This document shows, piece by piece, positions 16,472 through 24,850 of a stretch of DNA of 38,257 bases. Position 1 is the first letter of the stretch; each line of letters starts with the position of its first letter. The DNA lies in assembly GCA_020444905.1 (NCBI GenBank), contig JAGRHQ010000011.1:1-38257 (forward strand). The letters run 5' to 3'. A program made the translations under genes and the position numbers. The DNA is from Candidatus Competibacteraceae bacterium (GTDB lineage: Bacteria; Pseudomonadota; Gammaproteobacteria; Competibacterales; Competibacteraceae). The notes beneath the pieces are model-generated. The model was not told the origin of the DNA. It searched no databases and saw only the letters and a list, made by a program, of their open reading frames with translations.

Positions 16472-17434
16472 TCATAATTCATTGTCGAGAAAATCCTGAT
16501 AGGCTTGGGCAATGCCGATCTCGAGTGAAGTTGTTGGTCGCCAGCCAAGCGCGCGGATGCGTCGAATGTCGAGCTGTCTATGGGGCGTCCCGTCCGGCTT
16601 GCGCGTGTCGAATGTTAAGGCGCCGGTGAAGCCAATGACGCGAGCGACAATCCGGGCAAGATCAGCAATGCTTAAATCTTTACCACCACCAATATTGATC
16701 AACCCGGTCGCGCTAGGCTCGTCCAACAAAGTGTCAAAATCGGCGTCAACGAGGTTCATCAGGAAAACACAGGCAGTGGCCAGGTCGTCGCTGTAGAGAA
16801 ACTCCCGGCGCGGGGTTCCGCTGCCCCAGACTACGATTTCAGTCGCTTCTCGCACTTTGGCCTCATGGCATTTGCGCATCAACGCCGGCAGGACATGGGA
16901 ATTTTGCAAGTCGTAGCAATCACCCGGACCGTAAAGATTGACGGGCATTACGGTGAGGTAGCGCGCTCCATGTTGGCGGCGATAAGCGCGACACATTTCA
17001 ATACCAGCGAGCTTGGCGATAGCATAGGCGCGATTGGTATCCTCTAGCGGACCGGTGAGAAGATCGTTTTCGCGAATCGGCTGAGAACAGTCTCGGGGGT
17101 AGATGCAATTGGAGCCAAAAAATAGCAGACGTTCTACTCCGTGGCGGTGAGCGGCGGTGATCACGCTTTGTTGAATGGCGAGATTATCAATGATGAAGTT
17201 GGTTGGATAAGTAGCATTCGCCTGAATACCGCCAACTTTGGCTGCGGCCAGAAAAATGTGTTGAGGACGTTCGACGGCGAAGAAGGCGTCGACCGCATCC
17301 GGTTGGGTGAGATCCAACTCGGCACGGGTGCGGGTCAGAAGGTTGCAGTAGCCCTGTGCGATCAATTGCCGGACCAAGGCGGCGCCGACCAAACCGCGAT
17401 GACCGGCGACGTAAATGCGTGCAGTCTTGTCCAT
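16472..17434 (-). CDS. fcl: GDP-L-fucose synthase-like enzyme (GDP-4-keto-6-deoxymannose epimerase/reductase)
   Basis: This 320-residue SDR protein matches Fcl/WcaG from end to end: IYVAGHRGLVGAALVRQL (NADP loop), LDLTQPDAV, IFLAAAKVGGI, PTNFI, FFGSNCIYP, YAIAKLAG (Y-x-x-x-K), VMPVNLYGPGD and SGTPRREFLYSDDLA. The known enzyme turns GDP-4-keto-6-deoxy-D-mannose into GDP-L-fucose by 3,5-epimerisation and NADPH reduction. No gmd gene is in the window, so the precursor must be made elsewhere. With the ColD-like enzyme in the same block, the actual product could be GDP-colitose (the ColC reaction), since ColC and Fcl are related. It is 84 bases after hddA. Confidence 0.88.
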   Translation of the reverse strand: MDKTARIYVAGHRGLVGAALVRQLIAQGYCNLLTRTRAELDLTQPDAVDAFFAVERPQHIFLAAAKVGGIQANATYPTNFIIDNLAIQQSVITAAHRHGVERLLFFGSNCIYPRDCSQPIRENDLLTGPLEDTNRAYAIAKLAGIEMCRAYRRQHGARYLTVMPVNLYGPGDCYDLQNSHVLPALMRKCHEAKVREATEIVVWGSGTPRREFLYSDDLATACVFLMNLVDADFDTLLDEPSATGLINIGGGKDLSIADLARIVARVIGFTGALTFDTRKPDGTPHRQLDIRRIRALGWRPTTSLEIGIAQAYQDFLDNEL

Positions 17435-17518
17435 CGAAGTTATTAGCCAGAAGCTTGGTATTACTTATGTTTCATATTCAAATTGCTTGGAAAGGGGCTG
17501 ATTCCGGGAGTAAGACAT

Positions 17519-18514
17519 TTAACCGAGGCCGTTGGGTTGATAGAGCACGATTTTCGAGCCTGAGTCATCAAATCTCAAGGGGACATGGATCAGGCGTCCC
17601 AGACGCTGGCGCACCGCAGCTTGCCGATCTGGCGGCACAAAGAGCAGGAAGAAACCCCCGCCGCCTGCCCCCAGCAGTTTACCACCGATGGCGCCCGCGG
17701 ACCGGGCTTCGCAATAAAGGTCGTCGATAGCCGGGTTGGTAACCTGATCGGACAAGGCGCGTTTGTGTCGCCATACCTCGTCGAGCAACTCGCCAAAGGG
17801 CAGAATACTGTCCTCGCTGCTGAGGAGGCGCAAGGCCTCTTCCACGGCGGCCCCGATTCGTTGTAATTGCGTAACGTGCTGGTGCAAATTGGCGATCTTG
17901 TCGCGGGCAACATGCGCCGAGTAGCGCGAGACGCCTGTAAAAAAGAGCATCAGATGCTCGTTCAGCGCTTCCCGTTTGGTGGTGCTAATGACAACTGGCT
18001 CGACTTGGAAAGCGCTGTTGGGATAGAAGCGAATGCGATTGAAACCGCCATAGGCAGCGGCAATCTGATCCTGGGAGCCTACTGATTCACCCATCAGAAC
18101 CTGTTCGATATGCAGGGCTTCACGGGCCAGGCGGTCGGCATCAATATAATGGCCGCGCAGGGCATGCAGAGCGTTGAGCAGGCCCACCGTAAAACTGGAG
18201 CTGGTGCCCAAGCCGGAGCGAGCTGGCAGATCGCCGTCATAGTTGATGGCCAGACTCTCCTGACAATCGAGGTGACTTAGGATAGCCTTAACCGCAGGAT
18301 GGCGAATTTCGTCAATGGTTTGGACCGTTTCGATGACGGAGTACACCACCCGATAACGGTAGTCGAAGAAAGGCGGCAAGGGACGACAGGCAATGTAGCA
18401 GTATTTGTCAATGGTGGTGGATAGCACTTGCCCGCTCTGTTCGCGATACCAGTCAGGATAATCGGTCCCCCCGCCAAAGAAGGAGACGCGAAACGGGGTG
18501 CGGCTGATGATCAT
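17519..18514 (-). CDS. hddA: GHMP-family sugar kinase, HddA-like (D-glycero-alpha-D-manno-heptose 7-phosphate kinase)
   Basis: This 331-residue protein starts MIISRTPFRVSFFGGGTDYP, the hallmark of HddA-type kinases. The GHMP ATP loop is DLPARSGLGTSSSFTVGLLN (about 94-113), and the C-terminal glycine-rich motif is GAIGGKLLGAGGGGFFLLF. HddA phosphorylates D-glycero-alpha-D-manno-heptose 7-phosphate at C1. Together with the HddC-like transferase (3537-4310) it suggests GDP-D-glycero-D-manno-heptose synthesis, though GmhA and GmhB genes are not in the window. The start has no Shine-Dalgarno; an AT-rich heptamer repeat lies directly upstream. A truncated copy of its first codons lies at 16408-16463. 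Confidence 0.85.
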   Translation of the reverse strand: MIISRTPFRVSFFGGGTDYPDWYREQSGQVLSTTIDKYCYIACRPLPPFFDYRYRVVYSVIETVQTIDEIRHPAVKAILSHLDCQESLAINYDGDLPARSGLGTSSSFTVGLLNALHALRGHYIDADRLAREALHIEQVLMGESVGSQDQIAAAYGGFNRIRFYPNSAFQVEPVVISTTKREALNEHLMLFFTGVSRYSAHVARDKIANLHQHVTQLQRIGAAVEEALRLLSSEDSILPFGELLDEVWRHKRALSDQVTNPAIDDLYCEARSAGAIGGKLLGAGGGGFFLLFVPPDRQAAVRQRLGRLIHVPLRFDDSGSKIVLYQPNGLG

Positions 18515-18523
18515 GTTTTTTAA

Positions 18524-18544
18524 AGTTTTAAGTTTTAAGTTTTA
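18524..18544. repeat. Three tandem AGTTTTA heptamers at a gene junction
   Basis: Three perfect copies of AGTTTTA (18524-18530, 18531-18537, 18538-18544) are followed by a partial fourth. The repeat contains the last codons and the stop (18535-18537) of the methyltransferase-GT4 gene and extends to within ten bases of the hddA start at 18514. A unit of seven is not a multiple of three, so copy-number change would alter the C-terminal codons of the upstream gene and the spacing to hddA. Confidence 0.85.
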
Positions 18545-20811
18545 AGATAACCCCACGGCATGGCGCTGAACCGGCGAGTTGCCATCTCTTCATAGAAAGC
18601 CAGCAGGGCAGTCGCTTCCTCGTCCGGGGTCGGAATCCGGGTCTGGGCCGCACCGGCGCGCAGGCGCGCAAGTAGCGCCGGATCGTCAAGAATGGCGCGC
18701 ATGGCTTCGGCCAGGGCAGCGGCCTCTCCGGTGTCCAGCAACAGACCGTTTTCCCCCGGTCTCACGATCTCCGAGCCGAAAAATCGATGAGCGATGACCG
18801 GGATGCCCATGACCAGGAATTCGTGCAGGGTGCGGCAAGCCGTCTCGAACAACGAGGGAGTCAGACCGACATCGACGTCTTGCAGCAGTCGCCCTAAATC
18901 CGCCCATTGGTAGGACCCCAGATAGCGAATCGGGCTGTCAGGTGTGTTCGCCGCAGCCAGGATTTCGGTATGGATCCCGGCAGCGAAGGATTCACGCATC
19001 CCGGCTACGAGCACTTCAAAGTTACCGTAACCCTGTTCGCGCAAGTGCTGGACCGCTGCAGTCAGCAGGTGCGCTCCTTTGCGCGGTTGCAGGGAACCAA
19101 GAAACATAAAGCAGACCGGGCGGGAACCTTCGCCGGTTAGTCGAATGGAGTCAGGCCGTGCGCTATGGACCTCCGCTTGCAGGGCTTCGGCGTCTACGCT
19201 GATCGGGATGATCCGGGTGCATTCTGTCGGGAAGTCCAGATATGTCAGAAAACGCTCCCGGAAGGCAGTGCTGGCGAACGCCAGGCCATTCACATGATGG
19301 CAGTAAAACTGCCGCAGAAAATCGCGCCAGAGCTGGAGTTCGGCGATCTGCAGTTCGCGCAGAATCCGGAAATAGTCGCTGGGCGGGTGTGGCGGGATGG
19401 CGTTGCACTCCAGACAGCGGCGGGCATCAAACCAGTCTGCGCACAGGCGCAAGGGATCGTCCAGCACCGGATTGGCCCGCAGGCAGAGTTCTTCAATATT
19501 CCGGATCTGGCGAATCACCACACAGCCGAGATCGTGCAACAACTTCAAAATGCGCGAGGGAAAACCTAGATAGTCATTCAAATGCACGACCTCCGGGCGA
19601 AATTGTTCGATGATACTTTCCATCGCTTGCAGAACCGGGCGCACGTCCTGGATATGGGTATGTTCGCGCTGAAAAACCTCGAAAAAATTGCCGCCTGGGG
19701 CATGATAGACCGGGAAAGGGTGCGTGGTAGTATCGACCTGCGCTCGATTAACCTGGGCGTCGGACACCAGAACGGCGACGGCGATGCCCACCCGGCGCAA
19801 GGCTTCTGCTTGATGCAGGGTGCTGAGCGCAACACCACTGTGGGAAAAAGGTGCGATGGCATGCGCCACCAGCAGCACCCGGCCAATCACGGGTATGTGG
19901 GTGCGAAAATCCTGAGTGAGCCGAATCAGAAAAAATTCGCTGGCGGCGGGCTTGAGCGCGTCGAGCGGTTGCGGTTCAACCCGCTGATCAGGCAAGGAAC
20001 GGACGGGGAGTCCCTGAATGGTTCCACCCTGGCCGCTGAACAAGCGCCGGACCCGCGCCCGACTCCAATCCTCGACATGGTCCGGGTTGAGATGGCTACC
20101 ATGGTAGCGCCAATTGGGGAGGGTAATCAGCAATTGGCCGGCAGGATGCAGTCGCTGGCGCAACGACGACAGGATTCCTGGCCAGTCACGGATATGCTCC
20201 AGCACTTCCGAGACGATAATCGCGTCGAACTCTCCATCGATAGCGTCCAGATCGTTCGTGCGAAAATCGATGCTGTTCGCCCCCAGGAAGGATCGTGCTT
20301 CCTCAATGGCGACTGGACTGTCGTCTACCGCCGTCAGGTCGATGTGAGCATGAGTTGACAGCATCAGGGATCCCAGGCCGGCGCCGCAACCGAAATCCAG
20401 CACCCGGGCGCCAGTGGGGAGTTGTTGGGCAATGGCCTGATAACGCGTGGACACACCTAAAAGAGTAAACAGATCGCTACTCAGCAAATCGGGCCGCTGG
20501 AATCCATGTTTCCCCAGGCCGGCAGGCGGCGCGGCGCGATGGATCGCAGCGACCCATTGCTCTGGAGGAGTGTCGGCCAGCAACGACGGAATCTGCAAGA
20601 TCGTCCCCGTGTTGGATGCTTCAAGGCGCAACGCGAACACGGGTACCCGCAAGCCGTCCAGGGTCTGGAAGAGAAGATTGTAATAATGCCGGTTTGCAAC
20701 AGCATATTGGATAGCCTGGATCAGGTTCAGGTGTTTGGGCAAGCGCGAGTATAACTGAAACCCGTTCAGTCCCGGATCGATCCTGATTTGGCCGATAGCA
20801 GATGAGGTCAC
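18535..20811 (-). CDS. Methyltransferase-glycosyltransferase (GT4) fusion
   Basis: This is a 758-residue protein. Residues ~105-300 are a class I SAM methyltransferase: VLDFGCGAGLGSLML (SAM loop), TAVDDSP, DAIIVSEVLEHI and LLITLPNW. Residues ~310-740 are a GT-B glycosyltransferase of the GT4 type: RVLLVAHAIAPFSHSGVALS, EVVHLNDYLGFPS, VCFMFLGSLQPRKGAHLL, and FETACRTLHE with the E-x7-E pair that binds the donor sugar. Between the two GT halves an RRCLECN cysteine cluster sits in an insert of unknown role, perhaps metal-binding as in other GT4 proteins with this insert. One chain may add and methylate, or cap, a sugar. Its stop lies inside a heptamer repeat. It follows the DUF2919 gene by 39 bases. 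Confidence 0.83.
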   Translation of the reverse strand: MTSSAIGQIRIDPGLNGFQLYSRLPKHLNLIQAIQYAVANRHYYNLLFQTLDGLRVPVFALRLEASNTGTILQIPSLLADTPPEQWVAAIHRAAPPAGLGKHGFQRPDLLSSDLFTLLGVSTRYQAIAQQLPTGARVLDFGCGAGLGSLMLSTHAHIDLTAVDDSPVAIEEARSFLGANSIDFRTNDLDAIDGEFDAIIVSEVLEHIRDWPGILSSLRQRLHPAGQLLITLPNWRYHGSHLNPDHVEDWSRARVRRLFSGQGGTIQGLPVRSLPDQRVEPQPLDALKPAASEFFLIRLTQDFRTHIPVIGRVLLVAHAIAPFSHSGVALSTLHQAEALRRVGIAVAVLVSDAQVNRAQVDTTTHPFPVYHAPGGNFFEVFQREHTHIQDVRPVLQAMESIIEQFRPEVVHLNDYLGFPSRILKLLHDLGCVVIRQIRNIEELCLRANPVLDDPLRLCADWFDARRCLECNAIPPHPPSDYFRILRELQIAELQLWRDFLRQFYCHHVNGLAFASTAFRERFLTYLDFPTECTRIIPISVDAEALQAEVHSARPDSIRLTGEGSRPVCFMFLGSLQPRKGAHLLTAAVQHLREQGYGNFEVLVAGMRESFAAGIHTEILAAANTPDSPIRYLGSYQWADLGRLLQDVDVGLTPSLFETACRTLHEFLVMGIPVIAHRFFGSEIVRPGENGLLLDTGEAAALAEAMRAILDDPALLARLRAGAAQTRIPTPDEEATALLAFYEEMATRRFSAMPWGYLKT

Positions 20812-20850
20812 AATGATATGATTGGTTCCAGGGATTCTTGTGCAGCAGTG

Positions 20851-21369
20851 CTAACCGATCATCTCATCTCGTGGCGGGGCGGGAAAGTCCCGGAACACAT
20901 CGGCCAGCCGACGGGAAAAGACCACATAGGTGAGCGCCCAACCCTGCGCTATCAGGCAAATGGCCAGAAGCGCGCCTTGCTCGCCGCCGATCCACAATTG
21001 CTCTGCCTGTGTACCCATCAGCAGCGCGCCCTGCCCAACCAGGGTTGTCAGTAACGCCAACCGGCCCTGGCGCCAGAGCCAGCGCCACGCTGTTCCAGCT
21101 TCCGGTCGCCGGTGGCGCCAGGCCAGTAAGACCAGCAACGCCGGCAGATCGGCTATCCCCAGGGAGACGCCCAGCGACGTCGCCATCAGGTGCTTGAGCG
21201 TTGCCATATCCACGGGTCGCATCACAAAAGGAAAGTACAGCAGAAAGACCAGGAGCAGATGGCGAACACTGTACGAAAGGACCAGGAACATCGCTAACGA
21301 GGGTTTCAGACACAAGTGACGGTCATAGGCATCGAAGGAGTAAATCCTTAATGGCGTCTGATGTTTCAT
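20851..21369 (-). CDS. DUF2919 (YfeZ-like) inner-membrane protein
   Basis: From the ATG at 21369, which overlaps the preceding stop as ATGA, this gives 172 residues. An ATG four codons earlier is possible but less likely. YSFDAYDRHLCLKP near the N-terminus matches the start of DUF2919 proteins such as E. coli YfeZ. Four hydrophobic stretches follow: AMFLVLSYSVRHLLLVFLLY, the segment around LGVSLGIADLPALLVLLAW, LALLTTLVGQGALLMG and ALLAICLIAQGWALTYVVF. The family has no known function. Finding it inside a coupled glycosyltransferase run is unusual; it may be a passenger or a membrane partner. Confidence 0.75.
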   Translation of the reverse strand: MKHQTPLRIYSFDAYDRHLCLKPSLAMFLVLSYSVRHLLLVFLLYFPFVMRPVDMATLKHLMATSLGVSLGIADLPALLVLLAWRHRRPEAGTAWRWLWRQGRLALLTTLVGQGALLMGTQAEQLWIGGEQGALLAICLIAQGWALTYVVFSRRLADVFRDFPAPPRDEMIG

Positions 21370-23222
21370 GATAAGACCCACGCCGCTAGTGTTGCACGGA
21401 CCCGTTCAGCCACGGTTGCCCAGTCGCCCAGGCGAGTTTGCCGAAACAGGCGCATGGTCGGATACCAGGGTGAGTCGTCGCGGTCGACGAGAAACCGCCA
21501 TTCGCCTTTGGCCGACAGCAGCACCCAGACCGGTCGGCCCAGCGCTCCGGCCAGATGGGCGATCATCGAATCCGAGGTAATAATCAGATCCAGCCCTGCG
21601 ACCAGGGCGGCGGTTTCAACCAGGTTGGCGTCGCCCATATCCTGAATCGGCAGGTCTAGTTCAGCGATTTGCTCCACCCCAGCATTGCGTTGCAGTTGCA
21701 CCCACTGAATGCCAGGCACCTCGAAGAGAGGCGCGAGCCGGGCCAGGGGGATGGAGCGCAGATAGTCCTGACCGAACTCGGGATTGCCCTGCCAGGCGAT
21801 GCCAATGCGTCGACCCGGCGGCAGGCGGTCCAGGATTTGCCGCCAGGTTTGGCGCAGCTTGTGGGATATCGGCAGGTAGGGAACATGGGCCGGAATGGTG
21901 TCCAGTCGGGTCTGGAACCAGTAGGGCAGGTCCATCAGTAATGTGTAATGCTGCGCCGGAAGGAGCTGCTGCCCGGGCAGGATAAACTGGTCAATGCCTG
22001 GGTAGTCGGCCAGTAGTTTGGCCAAGGGTGGAGTGGTGACCAGGGTGACCCTGGCTGGACGCGCGTGTTTGATGAGCAGATCGAGATAGCGGATGAATTG
22101 CAGCGTGTCGCCCAGCCCCTGCTCAGTCACGACCAGCAGGTGTTGATCGTCCAGTGTTTCGCCCTGCCAGCGCGGAATGCCGAATTCCCGGTCAAAATCC
22201 CGTCCTCGCCCATTCCAGCGGTGGAAATACTCGGTCCATCCCTGGGCAAAATCGCCCTGTTTCAAATAATTCATCGTCCGGTTATAGCGCACCTTGTGCA
22301 AGGTCGCCATCGTCTCCGGGGTAATCTCGATACGGTTCTCTCCTGTTTGTCGACCGTCAGCCGCCAGAGCGGCGATGGCCTGATCGAAAGCCGCAGCCGC
22401 TTCGGGCAAGCGATTGACCGCATCCAGAGTCAGCCCCAGTTCGTTCCACGTCTGGCTGTTCTCGGGATTCTGGCGTGTCGCACGGTCTAGTAGTGTTATG
22501 GCCGCCTCCGGTTGAAAGGCGTCACGCAGCAAGCCGCCCTTGAGGATCAACAAATCCACCGTCTCCGGCGACCGGCATAGCGCCTCATCAACCGCCGCCA
22601 ACGCCTCCGGGTAATGGCGCAGGCCCTGCTCCGCCTGGGCGAGCAGCTGCCAGCCAAGCGCCGATTCCGATGTGAGTCGCAAGGCGTGGCGGGCGGCGCG
22701 GCGGGCGGCAATGTTATTGTTGAGCAGAATTTCTACTCGCGCCAGATTCAGCCAAGCCTTGACATAGCCAGGACGGTGATGCACGGCTTCACGGTAAGCC
22801 GCGCGGGCGAACGCTGACTCCTGACGACCGAACAGGGCGTTGCCCAGATTGTTCCAGGCTTCGGGGTAAACCGGATTGAGGCGCAACGCGGCCCGTCCGG
22901 CCTGCTCGGCAGCCGGGTAATCACCCTGCCGGTAGAGCGCCAGACTAAGATTGTTGTGGTGCGCAGCGGTGTCTGGTTCGCGAGCGACTGCATTGCGGAA
23001 ACAGGCTACTGCGTCCGGGTAGCGCTGTGCGCTCAAGCAGAGTTGCCCGAGACCGTCGTAGCCCAGGGCCAGGTCTGGCCAGCGGCGCATCACTTCGCGG
23101 AAGATGGATTCAGCGCCAGTTCGATCACCGGCCTGGAGATGTTCGCGAGCCAGCGCCGCCAGCACCGGGAGATCGGTCCGTTCATGTTGACGGTGCGGAG
23201 CAATCGACAGTGGCTTGTTCAT
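21366..23222 (-). CDS. TPR protein with a GT9-like glycosyltransferase domain
   Basis: This is a 618-residue protein. The first ~300 residues are about seven tetratricopeptide repeats (for example ALGYDGLGQLCLSAQRYPDA, AAHHNNLSLALYRQGDYPAA, PEAWNNLGNALFGRQESAFA). The C-terminal ~290 residues are a glycosyltransferase-like domain seen with TPRs in many bacteria: EQGLGDTLQFIRYLDLL, RIGIAWQGNPEFGQDYLRSI, and DLIITSDSMIAHLAGALGRP near the end, related to GT9 heptosyltransferases. The TPR part suggests a protein acceptor or protein partner. It overlaps both neighbours by 4 bases (ATGA), so it is made together with the GT2-methyltransferase fusion and the DUF2919 protein. Confidence 0.85.
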   Translation of the reverse strand: MNKPLSIAPHRQHERTDLPVLAALAREHLQAGDRTGAESIFREVMRRWPDLALGYDGLGQLCLSAQRYPDAVACFRNAVAREPDTAAHHNNLSLALYRQGDYPAAEQAGRAALRLNPVYPEAWNNLGNALFGRQESAFARAAYREAVHHRPGYVKAWLNLARVEILLNNNIAARRAARHALRLTSESALGWQLLAQAEQGLRHYPEALAAVDEALCRSPETVDLLILKGGLLRDAFQPEAAITLLDRATRQNPENSQTWNELGLTLDAVNRLPEAAAAFDQAIAALAADGRQTGENRIEITPETMATLHKVRYNRTMNYLKQGDFAQGWTEYFHRWNGRGRDFDREFGIPRWQGETLDDQHLLVVTEQGLGDTLQFIRYLDLLIKHARPARVTLVTTPPLAKLLADYPGIDQFILPGQQLLPAQHYTLLMDLPYWFQTRLDTIPAHVPYLPISHKLRQTWRQILDRLPPGRRIGIAWQGNPEFGQDYLRSIPLARLAPLFEVPGIQWVQLQRNAGVEQIAELDLPIQDMGDANLVETAALVAGLDLIITSDSMIAHLAGALGRPVWVLLSAKGEWRFLVDRDDSPWYPTMRLFRQTRLGDWATVAERVRATLAAWVLS

Positions 23223-24736
23223 AACCGGGTCATTTCATCTGCGGAATGGACCCGGCGGGATGATGTGGCCTGGCGCGCTCTGAACAGGTACTGGAAACAA
23301 CGGCTGTCCTGTTCGAACGTCGCTGCGGCTACGCCGAATTCGCGTAACGCTGCGGCCAGACCCTGGGGTGGTTGCACATCTACCGTCGTCGACTCAATAT
23401 GTACGATGTCGAAGCCATGACGCGCCAATGCTGCTATCGCGCTGGTTCGCGTGAAAAAGCGCAAGTGCAAGCGATCGAGAATGCCTCGTTCACGGTATTC
23501 CCACCGCCCTTCCAGCAAGTCCCGAAGCACTGACCAATGACCGACGTTCGGCAAACTCAGGATCAGTTCGCCATCCATGTTCAATTTACGGCGCACGCAC
23601 TCCAGCACCTGATCCGTATCCGCCAGGTGTTCCAGCACATCCGCCATGATGATCGTGTCAAAATGCGCCTCGGGTAGCGTCGGCAGGATTTCCAGGATAT
23701 CGCCGACATGGACGGTATCCAGAACCATGGCGGCAAAATGAGCGGCAGTCCGGATGCCTTCTATGCCGCTGACATGGCACGGCTGGCGCGCCTTGAGATA
23801 ACTGCCAAGCGCGCCGGCGCCACAACCAATATCCAGAATGATCCTCGCCTGAGGCGACACGAGCGCCATTACTTCCGGTCGCGGTGAACTGTAATAATCC
23901 AAGGATAAAGGTAACCGGTCATGACGGAGACGGGATGCGTTGATCGTTTTTTCAGCGCTGGCCAGTGCCGGCTCCGGTTCACCGCGTAATTCGCGCAGGC
24001 TCGTGGCGATCGCTTCCGGCGTCAGGGCCTCGCCTCCATAGGCGAGCTTGCGATAAAGATCTCCGGTTAGCCACTTTGTGGCAAAAAACAGTACATCATT
24101 GATTTTAATGCGTTCCAGCTCCGGATCATTCTCTAACCCGGTGCTGGCGCCACCTGTTTCATGTTCACCTAGCGCCGCGCCGACCCGCCAGACCTGCCAG
24201 CCACGTTCGCGAGCAGTTAGACAATAGTCCACGTCGCTACAGATGAGCCTCATGTTGCGATCCAATAAGCCGATTTCCTCGATCATCTCCCGGCGTAGTA
24301 ACAGGCAGACACCATTAATCCAGTGTAACCGTTCGTCGTACTGGAACTCGTCCACTGGCGCCAACCGGTGGCGTCCCCAGGGAAAAGACTCCAGTCCGCC
24401 GCCCTTGGCCAGGCGCTGGGGATGACCTCTGAGCGTCTCGATCGGTCCGGCAATGCCGCAGGATGGATGCGCCGCCATGAAGCGCCATAACTGCTCGACA
24501 GCGTCGGGCGCCAGGTACATATCCTGGGTGAGCAGCAGCATCGCCGGACGGTCTGTCGCCAGGAACCGGCGGATGCCCTCATTCATGGCAGCGGTGTAAT
24601 AAATATTATCCTCGCTGTTATCGCGCACGAAAGTCTCCACCGGTTGGGTTTGTCGGGCCAGACAAGCCAGGCACTGACGCAGTTGCTCTGGCTTGCGATA
24701 GGCTGGAATGATGACGGGGATCGTGGGTAGGGACAT
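23219..24736 (-). CDS. GT2 glycosyltransferase-methyltransferase fusion
   Basis: This is a 505-residue protein. Residues ~5-235 are a GT2 domain of the rhamnosyltransferase type: IPVIIPAYRKPEQLRQCLAC, RDNSEDN, LLLTQDMYLAPDA (where the usual D-x-D is Q-D) and INGVCLLLRREMIEEIGLLD. Residues ~285-490 are a class I SAM methyltransferase: IILDIGCGAGALGSYLKAR, DTIIMADVLEHLADTD, LILSLPNVGHWSVLRDLLEG. The domain order is opposite to that of the fusion at 18535-20811. It is the first gene of the coupled glycan run downstream of the secreted repeat protein. No ribosome-binding site is evident, and the 114-base upstream gap holds no clear terminator. Confidence 0.85.
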   Translation of the reverse strand: MSLPTIPVIIPAYRKPEQLRQCLACLARQTQPVETFVRDNSEDNIYYTAAMNEGIRRFLATDRPAMLLLTQDMYLAPDAVEQLWRFMAAHPSCGIAGPIETLRGHPQRLAKGGGLESFPWGRHRLAPVDEFQYDERLHWINGVCLLLRREMIEEIGLLDRNMRLICSDVDYCLTARERGWQVWRVGAALGEHETGGASTGLENDPELERIKINDVLFFATKWLTGDLYRKLAYGGEALTPEAIATSLRELRGEPEPALASAEKTINASRLRHDRLPLSLDYYSSPRPEVMALVSPQARIILDIGCGAGALGSYLKARQPCHVSGIEGIRTAAHFAAMVLDTVHVGDILEILPTLPEAHFDTIIMADVLEHLADTDQVLECVRRKLNMDGELILSLPNVGHWSVLRDLLEGRWEYRERGILDRLHLRFFTRTSAIAALARHGFDIVHIESTTVDVQPPQGLAAALREFGVAAATFEQDSRCFQYLFRARQATSSRRVHSADEMTRL

Positions 24737-24850
24737 GGGCGCGTCTGTTCAAAAGAGGAGATCAAAATCAATGCGGTACGACCCCACACCACCCCACCAC
24801 CTCTTGATTTTACAAGGGGATGATGAGGTTTGGAGGGGATCTAGCGGGAT

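Noticed and set aside
19582..20358. 258-codon ORF on the plus strand opposite the methyltransferase-GT4 fusion
   Set aside because: It is a shadow of a GC-rich coding frame; no domain is recognisable, while the opposite strand has clear methyltransferase and GT4 motifs.
24770..24830. Possible hairpin between the large secreted protein and the GT2-methyltransferase gene
   Set aside because: Only a seven-base-pair stem with one G-U pair can be formed and there is no T-run in the direction of transcription, so I do not call a terminator.
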